Assembly (NCBI GenBank): GCA_964462865.1
Contig: CAYWZO010000087.1
Span: forward strand, 1 to 5,324
Length of the DNA stretch: 5,324 nucleotides
Reading direction: 5' to 3'
Source: Fen-1077 sp964462865
Lineage (GTDB): Bacteria; Chloroflexota; Dehalococcoidia; Dehalococcoidales; RBG-16-60-22
Part shown: in pieces, positions 1-4,933 of the stretch
Numbering within the stretch: position 1 is the stretch's first letter
Layout: every line of letters starts with the position of its first letter
The notes under the pieces: generated by a model
The model's input: the letters and a program-made list of their open reading frames with translations, nothing else
What the model was told of the DNA's origin: nothing
Database searches by the model: none
Made by a program: the position numbers and the translations under genes

Positions 1-919
1 TCCCTATCGTATCGGGGTCGACGGCGTAGCCGTGGTTCTGGGCGGTGATATGGATACGCCCCGTCGCCAGCTCACGCACCGGGTGGTTGCCGCCGCGGTG
101 GCCGAACTTGAGCTTAAAGCATTTGCCCCCGTAGGCGCGGGCGATGAGCTGGTTGCCCAGGCAGATGCCTATGACCGGTTTTTTGCCAATGAGTTTTCTC
201 ACCTCCGCCACGATGTAATCAAGCAGGGCGGGGTCGCCCGGCCCCGGCGATAGCAAAATGCCATCGGGTTTTAATAATAAAATATCCTCCGCAGAAGTCG
301 TGCAGGGGACGACGGTAGCGCGGCAGCCGTGCTTTGCCAGCAGCCGTAAGATGTTGTATTTCAGCCCGCAGTCCAGCGCCACGACGTGATAGGGAAGGGC
401 GGGGCTGCCGTTTTTCCACTCGTAAGGTTTCTCCGTGGTGACACCCTTGACGAAGTCGATTTCCCCGTAGTTGGCCGCATTTTTGATTGCCTCTAAAGCC
501 TCGGCGGGCGTTTTCGACGATGTTATCATGCCCATCATGACCCCCGCCGAACGCAGGCGGCGGGTAATGGCGCGGGTGTCCACGCCCCGGATACCGGGGA
601 TACCGCCCTCCGCCAGGTAGGCGTGGATGGCCTTGTTGTTAAGGTAGTGGCTGGGCCGGTCGCACTCCTCCCTGACGACGAAGCCCTTTACCTGTATCCG
701 CCTCGACTCATCGTCCTCGTCGTTGGTGCCGTAGTTGCCGATGAGGGGGTAGGTGGGGATTAAAATCTGCCCGGCGTAGGACGGGTCGGTGAGCATCTCC
801 TGGTAGCCCGCCATGCTGGTGTTGAAGACCGCCTCGCCGATGGCGTCCGTCTCCGCCCCGAAGCTAAACCCTTCGTACGCCGTACCGTCCGCCAGGACTA
901 ACATTGCTGTTTTCGCCAT
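1..919 (-). CDS. carA: Carbamoyl-phosphate synthase small (glutaminase) subunit, 3' end cut off by window edge
   Basis: CarA hydrolyses glutamine and passes ammonia to CarB, which makes carbamoyl phosphate for pyrimidine and arginine synthesis in the cytoplasm. I translated the reverse strand from the ATG at 919 and found 306 uninterrupted codons up to the window edge. The N-terminal CPSase small-chain domain (about residues 1-150) contains FNTSMAGYQEMLTDPSYAGQ and GVDTRAITRRLR. The class I glutamine amidotransferase domain starts near residue 178 with LSPGPGDP (223-230), the nucleophile Cys253 in GICLGNQL, and TAQNHGYAVD (292-301). About 55-70 residues, including the usual catalytic His/Glu of the HPEA-type motif, lie outside the window. 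An AGAGG ribosome-binding site (rc of 927-931) is 7-8 nt before the ATG and lies just past the stop of the GIY-YIG gene. It is probably the distal part of the pyr operon, with carB expected next. Identification is secure. Confidence 0.97.
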   Translation of the reverse strand, partial: MAKTAMLVLADGTAYEGFSFGAETDAIGEAVFNTSMAGYQEMLTDPSYAGQILIPTYPLIGNYGTNDEDDESRRIQVKGFVVREECDRPSHYLNNKAIHAYLAEGGIPGIRGVDTRAITRRLRSAGVMMGMITSSKTPAEALEAIKNAANYGEIDFVKGVTTEKPYEWKNGSPALPYHVVALDCGLKYNILRLLAKHGCRATVVPCTTSAEDILLLKPDGILLSPGPGDPALLDYIVAEVRKLIGKKPVIGICLGNQLIARAYGGKCFKLKFGHRGGNHPVRELATGRIHITAQNHGYAVDPDTIG

Positions 920-934
920 GATTATTCCTCTTGT

Positions 935-1273
935 TTATTTGTCATCCTGAACGCAGTGAAGGATATCGGGGTTGGGTGGTGTCCCTTCTTCACTCAAGTC
1001 TTTCCATTCCGGATTAAACGAGTGAATTAAAGCGGTCTTTTTTCTTCGCACCCGGCCTTTAATTTCTTTCTCGCGTTCGATTGCCGACATAACGTCAACT
1101 GTAGATTCAAAGTAAACAAGTTGAGTTAAATTATATCGTTTTGTAAAACCGGGCAAGAGTTTTGCCTTATGTTCTAATACCCGACGCTCAAGATTATTAG
1201 TAATACCTACGTAAATCATCCTCGATTTATTACTCATAACATAAACGTAATAATCACCCAATACTTTTACCAC
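935..1273 (-). CDS. Small GIY-YIG nuclease-domain protein (UPF0213/YhbQ-like) inserted in the pyr operon
   Basis: A 112-residue protein made almost entirely of one GIY-YIG domain: the GIY-like strand YYVYV (8-12), the YIG-like YVG (21-23), the conserved Arg in NNLERR (26-31) and EHK (34-36). It then has GFTKRYN (42-48), LVYFE (52-56), REKEIKG (67-73) and NPEWKDLS (87-94), all typical of the small single-domain family. These are putative DNA endonucleases; the biological role of the stand-alone family is unclear. Residues 95-112 are not part of the domain; 98-111 are encoded by an inverted repeat. The listed start is GTG at 1273, but a GGAGG lies only 1 nt before it, so TTG at 1261 is a possible alternative. 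The gene is visibly AT-richer than pyrC and carA, is unrelated to pyrimidine synthesis and lies between inverted repeats, which suggests acquisition as part of a small element. Any specific cleavage target is unknown. Confidence 0.88.
   Translation of the reverse strand: MVKVLGDYYVYVMSNKSRMIYVGITNNLERRVLEHKAKLLPGFTKRYNLTQLVYFESTVDVMSAIEREKEIKGRVRRKKTALIHSFNPEWKDLSEEGTPPNPDILHCVQDDK
941..980 (+). repeat. Left copy of a 40-bp imperfect inverted repeat flanking the GIY-YIG gene
   Basis: Read on the plus strand, this copy begins GTCATCCTGAACGCAGTGAA and ends GGGTGGT. By ungapped hand alignment it matches the reverse complement of 1308-1269 at 32 of 40 positions. It encodes most of the C-terminal tail of the GIY-YIG protein (residues 98-111). 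The GTCATyCTGA...GAAG core resembles a dispersed intergenic repeat I recall from many bacterial drafts; that recollection is not a database result. Confidence 0.85.
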
Positions 1274-1308
1274 CCCTCCCCGAGATTCTTCGCTTCGCTC
1301 AGAATGAC
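1269..1308 (-). repeat. Right copy of the 40-bp imperfect inverted repeat
   Basis: On the minus strand this copy reads GTCATTCTGAGCGAAGCGAA and ends GGGTGGT, pairing with 941-980 with 8 mismatches and no gaps. It starts 2 nt after the stop codon of pyrC (1313-1311) and contains the GGGGAGG Shine-Dalgarno-like sequence and the GTG start of the GIY-YIG gene. The repeat therefore appears to supply translation signals for its cargo. Confidence 0.85.
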
Positions 1309-1310
1309 AT

Positions 1311-2618
1311 TCATTTCAATTCTATCTTCATCGTTTCATCCGTGTAGACCGGCCAGCCCGCGTAGAAGGTCGCCATGACCTTGCCCTTGAGCGTCTGCCC
1401 GGCCAGCGGCGTGTTTTTCCCCTTCGAAGCGAATTTGGCCGTATCCACCACCCACTCTTTATGCAGGTCAAAGATGCAGATGTCCGCCGGCGCGCCCACC
1501 TCCAGCGTGCCCAGCTTTTCGTAGCCGAGGACGTGCGCCGGCCCGTAGGTCAGCGCCGCAATCAGGTTGTTCAGCGGCAGCTCGCTTTTCAGTACCAGGC
1601 CCACCAGGCTGCCCAGCGCCGTCTCGAAGCCGCTGATGCCGAAGGCCGCCTGCGTGAACGCGCATTTTTTGTCCGCCTCGGTGTGCGGGGCGTGGTCCGT
1701 CGCGACGATATCGATGACGCCGTCGTTCAGGGCGCGGAGCAGGGTAATCGTGTCCTGTTTCGTCCGCAGCGGCGGGTTGACCTTGGCCAGCGTGCCGTAT
1801 TTCAGGACGTCGTCGCTGGTCAGGGTGAGGTGGTGAGGGGTGACCTCGGCGGTCACCGGTACGCCCTGTTCCTTGGCTTCGCGAATCAGCTCCACCGAGC
1901 CGGCGGTGCTGACATGGGCGATATGTACGTGTCCGCCCGTCTCTTTCGCCAGGTCTAGGTCGCGCTTGACGATAATTTCCTCGGCCGCCGCCGGTATACC
2001 GCGCAGTCCCATCTCCAGAGAGACGAGGCCCTCGTCCACCTGGCCGCCCCGGGTCAGGGAGAGTTCCTCGCAGTGGTCGATAATCGGCCGGTTGAAGTCG
2101 CGGCTGTATTCCAGCGCCCGGCGCATGATGTCGGGGCGGCTGACCGGGGCGCCGTCGTCGCTGTAGGCGATGGCTCCGGCCATCTCCATCTCGTTCAGGT
2201 CGGCCAGCTCTTCGCCCTGCCGCCCCACTGTCACGCAGCCGATGGGCAGCACGCGGACTACCCCTTCCCTGGCGGCGACTGTCCTGACGTAGTTAATCAT
2301 CGCCTCGTTGTCCAGCGGCGGATTGGTGTTGGGCATGCAGCAGATGGTGGTAAAACCGCCCCGCGCCGCCGCCAGCGACCCCGTGGCGATGGACTCTTTG
2401 TCTTCATCGCCCGGCTGGCGCAGGTGGCAGTGCAGGTCGATAAAGCCCGGACAAACGATGAGGCCATCGGCGTTGAGAATGGCGTAGTCGTCTTCGGGCG
2501 GGGCGCCGGTGCCCAGCCAGAGGATTTTTCCGTCTTTTATCATCAGGTCGGCGGTCCTGTCGATATCCTGCGATGGGTCGATGACGCGACCGCCCCGGAT
2601 GAGTAGAATGTCTGCCAT
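1311..2618 (-). CDS. pyrC: Dihydroorotase
   Basis: PyrC is a zinc amidohydrolase that cyclises N-carbamoyl-L-aspartate to dihydroorotate, the third step of UMP synthesis. The 435-residue length fits the class I (Gram-positive and Aquifex-like) type. Metal and active-site motifs are all present: DLHCHLRQPG with His63 and His65, MPNTNPP (95-101), SDDG with Asp154 in the bridging-Asp position, DHCEE with His182, HIAHVST with His235, TPHHL (260-264), NPPLR (281-285) and ATDHAPH with Asp308. The C-terminal amidohydrolase strand GAPADICIFD (375-384) is complete. The ATG at 2618 lies 2 nt after the pyrB stop TAA (2623-2621), with GGGAGG (rc of 2631-2636) inside the last pyrB codons and 12 nt before the ATG, so the two genes are probably translationally coupled. 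It ends in TGA just before the right inverted repeat. Function is secure. Confidence 0.97.
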   Translation of the reverse strand: MADILLIRGGRVIDPSQDIDRTADLMIKDGKILWLGTGAPPEDDYAILNADGLIVCPGFIDLHCHLRQPGDEDKESIATGSLAAARGGFTTICCMPNTNPPLDNEAMINYVRTVAAREGVVRVLPIGCVTVGRQGEELADLNEMEMAGAIAYSDDGAPVSRPDIMRRALEYSRDFNRPIIDHCEELSLTRGGQVDEGLVSLEMGLRGIPAAAEEIIVKRDLDLAKETGGHVHIAHVSTAGSVELIREAKEQGVPVTAEVTPHHLTLTSDDVLKYGTLAKVNPPLRTKQDTITLLRALNDGVIDIVATDHAPHTEADKKCAFTQAAFGISGFETALGSLVGLVLKSELPLNNLIAALTYGPAHVLGYEKLGTLEVGAPADICIFDLHKEWVVDTAKFASKGKNTPLAGQTLKGKVMATFYAGWPVYTDETMKIELK

Positions 2619-2620
2619 GA

Positions 2621-4018
2621 TTAGCGGTGACCTCCCGTAAAGTGACTCGGTTTGAAGCCACAGGCCTGGGCTTCTTCCTCGGTATGGAAAACGATCAGGT
2701 TCTCCGGCCGGATATCTTTCGCCCAGTGGCTGTCCGCGCTGTGGTATTTCTTAAATTCCACCTTGCCTTCGTGCCATTCGGAGCTGGCTACGAACCTGGG
2801 CTCGAAGCCGTGCTCGCAGTAGGCACAGCGCAGCGTCAGGGGGTGCGTGTTCACAATCTTGTATTGTGGTTTCAGGTATTTCGTCTCGGTCGTCTGAATC
2901 GAGACGCACCTGGGGTTGGGGCACACCGGGCGGGGCTCCTGCCGGTAAACGGGGTAGGCCATCGGGGGCGGGGTCTCCACCTCGGGAACAGTGACTTCCT
3001 TGACGCCCAGCAGGGCGGCCAGGAGCGCCATCCTGACCGGCACGCCGCGAGCGGCCTGCTTGAAATACATGCTGCGCTCGTCGGCGTCAACTTCGTAGGC
3101 CAGTTCGTCCACCCGGGGCAGCGGGTGCATGACCATCGTTCTCCGGAAAGCCTTGCCCTGGAGCAGCTTTTTGTCCACCACCGGGTATTTCGCTCTGGTG
3201 GCCTCGCCCTGTTCGCTGGCGGTGAAGCGCTCCTTCTGCGGGCGGGTAACGTAAAGTGCGTCCACGCCCCCCTTCAGCTCCACCTGGACGCTGATGTCCG
3301 GCATCATCGCCAGCTGGTGGGGACTGTTCGGCGTGGTATAGATGGCGTCGATGGGAAAGATGTTGTCCCTCTGTTGGGAAGGCCCCAGCCTTTCCACCTC
3401 GCCGCCGTATTCGGTCACCAGTTTATCAATGACGTGCTCGGGCACCTCCAGTCCCGGGCTGGGGCAGAAGAGGATGTCCGCCCCGAACCTGGCCAGAGCG
3501 AAAATCAGGGAGTGCGTGGTCCGCCCGTACTTTAAGTCCCCCCAGAGGGCGATTTTCATTCCCTTGATGGACCGGCGTTCCTTGATGATGGTGTACAGGT
3601 CAAGCAGGGTCTGCGTCGGGTGCTGGTGCCCGCCGTCGCCGGCGTTGATGACCGGGATGCCGGCGTAATCGGCGACGACTTTCGCGGCGCCTTCCCACGG
3701 GTGGCGGATGACGATGATATCGGCGTAGCTCCCGATGATTTTGGCCATGTCCGCGATGCTTTCGCCCTTGGCCAGCGAACTCGCGCCGACGTCCGAGGCG
3801 GTAATCACGCTGCCGCCGAGTCGATGCATGGCGGATTCAAAAGAGAGCCTGGTGCGGGTGCTGGGTTCGAAGAAGAGGCTGGCCATAATCTTGCCCTGGC
3901 AGAGGCCGTACTGCGCTTTAAGGTTGGCTGCCATTTCATCGGCCAGGGAGAAAAGGGCCAGTATCTCGCCGTTGGCGAGGTCGTCCATGGTCACCAGGTT
4001 CCTGTTTGCCAGTGTCAT
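2621..4018 (-). CDS. pyrB: Aspartate carbamoyltransferase with C-terminal PyrI-like zinc domain and degenerate Ada-like tail
   Basis: The enzyme condenses carbamoyl phosphate and aspartate to carbamoyl aspartate, the committed step of pyrimidine synthesis. At 465 residues it is about 150 longer than a usual PyrB. Core (1-340): FFEPSTRTRLSFE with the S53-T54-R55-T56 phosphate loop, SLAKGES with Lys84, Arg105 in IRHP, HQHPTQTLLDLYTI (131-144), GDLKYGRTTHS (160-170), TRPQKER (258-264) and HPLPRVDE (298-305). Relative to E. coli PyrB there is an insertion of about 25 residues within 213-250. After a Pro-rich linker, CPNPRC (366-371) and CAYC (398-401) match the C-x4-C and C-x2-C spacing of the PyrI zinc domain, including a CxYCExxF signature. 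Residues 424-460 resemble an Ada-like zinc module without its cysteines. ATG 4018 was chosen because AAGGAGG stands just before it, it gives the normal PyrB N-terminus, and further upstream the frame runs through pyrR. No frameshift seen. Fused catalytic-regulatory enzymes are known, e.g. in Thermotoga. Confidence 0.95.
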   Translation of the reverse strand: MTLANRNLVTMDDLANGEILALFSLADEMAANLKAQYGLCQGKIMASLFFEPSTRTRLSFESAMHRLGGSVITASDVGASSLAKGESIADMAKIIGSYADIIVIRHPWEGAAKVVADYAGIPVINAGDGGHQHPTQTLLDLYTIIKERRSIKGMKIALWGDLKYGRTTHSLIFALARFGADILFCPSPGLEVPEHVIDKLVTEYGGEVERLGPSQQRDNIFPIDAIYTTPNSPHQLAMMPDISVQVELKGGVDALYVTRPQKERFTASEQGEATRAKYPVVDKKLLQGKAFRRTMVMHPLPRVDELAYEVDADERSMYFKQAARGVPVRMALLAALLGVKEVTVPEVETPPPMAYPVYRQEPRPVCPNPRCVSIQTTETKYLKPQYKIVNTHPLTLRCAYCEHGFEPRFVASSEWHEGKVEFKKYHSADSHWAKDIRPENLIVFHTEEEAQACGFKPSHFTGGHR

Positions 4019-4049
4019 TTCGTCTCCTCCTTCCCCGTTTTCCCCCGTG

Positions 4050-4619
4050 TCATGCCGTACCTGCCTGGCCGGCGGTGACATTATTGGGCGCGCTGACGAT
4101 GGCCACCTCATCGCGGCCGTCGGTCTCCACCAGGCGTACCTGGATATCTTCGTGGTGGGCGCTGGGAATATTCTTGCCGACGTAGTCGGCGCGGATGGGC
4201 ATCTCGCGGTGTCCCCGGTCGATGAGGACGGCCAGCTGGATGGAGCGGGGCCGCCCCAGGTCGATGAGGGCGTCCATGGCGGCTCGGATGCTCCGGCCGG
4301 TGTACAGCACATCGTCGACGAGCACCACGGACTTGCCCTTGATGTCCGAGGGGATGTCCGTGCTCCGGACGGTATTTTTGATGTCTCCGTTATCGAGGTC
4401 GTCACGGTAGCGGCTGTAGTCCAGCGCCCCGACGGCCAGCTTCGATTTTTCGTATGTTTCGATGCTATCGGCCAGGCGTCTGGCCAGCGGGACGCCGCGG
4501 GTGTGCAGGCCCACCAGTATCAGGTTGGCGGTGGTCTTGTTGCGCTCGATAATCTCGTGCGCGATGCGCGCGAGCGTCCGCCGGATGTCCTCGGCGGTCA
4601 TGACTATTTTTTCAGGCAT
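4050..4619 (-). CDS. pyrR: Bifunctional pyr operon attenuation regulator / uracil phosphoribosyltransferase
   Basis: PyrR binds a conserved hairpin in pyr leader RNA when UMP is high and promotes termination. Many members also convert uracil and PRPP to UMP. The 189-residue length is close to the family norm of about 180. The PRPP-binding loop VVLVDDVLYTGRSIRAAMDA (98-117) is nearly identical to the classic PyrR motif. GLHTRGVPLARRLA (37-50) and LAVGALDYSRYRDD (61-74) are also family signatures. ATG 4619 was chosen because AGAGG lies 8 nt upstream and the protein then begins in the usual way (PEKIVMTAEDIRRTLARIAHEI). An in-frame ATG at 4646 would start inside the attenuator terminator. The gene is first in the operon; a 31-nt gap with a strong AAGGAGG leads to pyrB. 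The leader contains its own target site, so it is autoregulated. Confidence 0.97.
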   Translation of the reverse strand: MPEKIVMTAEDIRRTLARIAHEIIERNKTTANLILVGLHTRGVPLARRLADSIETYEKSKLAVGALDYSRYRDDLDNGDIKNTVRSTDIPSDIKGKSVVLVDDVLYTGRSIRAAMDALIDLGRPRSIQLAVLIDRGHREMPIRADYVGKNIPSAHHEDIQVRLVETDGRDEVAIVSAPNNVTAGQAGTA

Positions 4620-4650
4620 AAAAAAACCTCTTGCTCCGGCTGGCAAGAGG
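4620..4650 (-). terminator. Intrinsic attenuator terminator before pyrR, containing the pyrR Shine-Dalgarno
   Basis: In transcript sense, CCTCTTGC (4650-4643) and GCAAGAGG (4634-4627) form a perfect 8-bp stem with an 8-nt loop (CAGCCGGA), followed by seven U (4626-4620) and then the AUG of pyrR. This is a textbook rho-independent terminator. AGAGG in the 3' arm is also the only sensible ribosome-binding site for pyrR, so the folded hairpin would hide it. The 5' arm is shared with the antiterminator. Confidence 0.9.
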
Positions 4651-4685
4651 TGCAGTTATACGCTTTAATTATCCCCTTGCCAGCC
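4638..4685 (-). promoter_or_regulatory. Antiterminator of the pyr attenuator
   Basis: In transcript sense GGCTGGCAAGGGG (4685-4673) can pair with CCTCTTGCCAGCC (4650-4638) over 13 positions with a single G-U wobble. The first strand is the 3' half of the PyrR-binding hairpin; the second includes the 5' arm and part of the loop of the terminator. The antiterminator therefore excludes both other structures. This is the expected three-way switch of PyrR-controlled operons: no PyrR-UMP favours this pairing and readthrough. Confidence 0.88.
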
Positions 4686-4705
4686 TCGCCGGACTGGCTT
4701 AAAGG
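4675..4705 (-). promoter_or_regulatory. PyrR-binding hairpin (anti-antiterminator)
   Basis: The transcript-sense sequence contains AGTCCGGCGAGGCT (4695-4682), an exact fit to the PyrR-binding consensus AGUCCnGnGAGGCU known from Bacillus. CCAG/CTGG form the upper stem and CCTT/AAGG the lower stem, separated by an asymmetric internal bulge as in known sites. PyrR with bound UMP should stabilise this hairpin and keep 4685-4673 from forming the antiterminator. It lies about 25 nt after the predicted transcription start. Confidence 0.92.
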
Positions 4706-4737
4706 TTCGGTTGAGCTCCTTTTAACGCTTTAGGATA

Positions 4738-4767
4738 ATTATAACAGAAAAGGGGGAGAAGACGCAA
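4738..4767 (-). promoter_or_regulatory. Predicted promoter of the pyr operon
   Basis: In the minus-strand sense a TTGCGT -35-like hexamer (4767-4762) is followed after 18 nt by a perfect TATAAT -10 hexamer (4743-4738). Transcription would begin near 4731, just ahead of the PyrR-binding hairpin, the position expected for an attenuated operon. The -35 is imperfect and the spacer 1 nt longer than optimal. Confidence 0.75.
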
Positions 4768-4861
4768 GACTTTTTCATTTATGTTATTTTAAGTTTTTTA
4801 GTATAGTAAAATATAAACTTATTGTTTTATATTAAGGGTTAACATTATATATTGCAATAAA
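4768..4861. other. AT-rich intergenic stretch before the assembly gap
   Basis: About 95 bases of very AT-rich sequence, with no open reading frame, RNA gene or GC-rich hairpin that I can support. It separates the divergently oriented pyr operon and the plus-strand gene, and ends at the N run. Confidence 0.6.
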
Positions 4862-4871
4862 NNNNNNNNNN
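4862..4871. other. Assembly gap (10 N)
   Basis: Ten consecutive N bases mark a scaffold join. The true length is unknown because short N runs are often placeholders. The linkage between the pyr operon and the plus-strand gene to the right depends on this join being correct. Confidence 0.97.
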
Positions 4872-4885
4872 TAGTGATACCCCTT

Positions 4886-4912
4886 TTGATAGTTGACAAG
4901 GTATGTTATAAT
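4886..4912 (+). promoter_or_regulatory. Predicted extended -10 promoter for the plus-strand gene
   Basis: TATAAT at 4907-4912 is preceded by TG one base upstream (TGTTATAAT), an extended -10 element. TTGATA (4886-4891) could act as a -35 at a short 15-nt spacing. Transcription would start near 4919, giving a leader of about 15 nt with the GGGGG ribosome-binding site (4922-4926). Confidence 0.6.
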
Positions 4913-4933
4913 AATAAAAAAGGGGGTGTGAAT

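Larger units (their letters stand above)
941..1308 (-). mobile_element. Candidate 368-bp element: inverted repeats plus GIY-YIG gene
   Basis: Two 40-bp inverted repeats (80% identical by hand count) bracket an AT-rich GIY-YIG gene placed between two GC-rich pyrimidine genes. The outer right end lies 2 nt past the pyrC stop, and the outer left end is about 10 nt before the carA ribosome-binding site, so both host genes are intact. The base next to each end extends the match by one (TGTCAT). I see no convincing target-site duplication and no transposase, so this is not a standard insertion sequence. It could be a repeat mobilised by its own GIY-YIG nuclease, or a dispersed repeat family whose copies happen to flank a captured gene. 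The repeats are seen; mobility is inferred. Confidence 0.5.

Noticed and set aside
931..1320. Target-site duplication around the GIY-YIG element
   Set aside because: The flanks (TTTATT on the left, TTCATT on the right) share only short AT-rich similarity that is not convincing.
4019..4405. In-frame extension of pyrB by 129 residues upstream to an ATG at 4405
   Set aside because: It lies wholly over pyrR in another frame, its translation is Ser/Pro/Arg-rich low-complexity shadow sequence, and the ATG at 4018 has a strong Shine-Dalgarno and gives the normal PyrB N-terminus.
4708..4726. Possible leader peptide after the AAAAGGAG sequence in the pyr leader
   Set aside because: No ATG, GTG or TTG follows at a usable distance; the PyrR structure explains the leader without a peptide.
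2627..4733. Long plus-strand open frames opposite pyrB and pyrR (2627-3535 and 3735-4733)
   Set aside because: They are antisense to conserved genes with complete active-site motifs; their translations show no recognisable domain and arise from GC-rich codon bias.
4667..4740. 8-bp inverted pair AATTATCC (4740-4733) and GGATAATT (4674-4667) that could close the PyrR hairpin
   Set aside because: The first arm overlaps the TATAAT -10 hexamer and precedes the predicted transcription start, so it should not be in the RNA.
4808..4834. AT-only hairpin (ATATAAAC / GTTTTATAT) as a terminator
   Set aside because: No GC pairs to speak of, a bulge is needed and no T-tract follows a stable stem; it is likely chance in AT-rich DNA.
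4893..4912. Perfect TTGACA hexamer paired with TATAAT
   Set aside because: The gap is only 8 nt, far too short for a -35/-10 pair; the extended -10 explains the promoter better.
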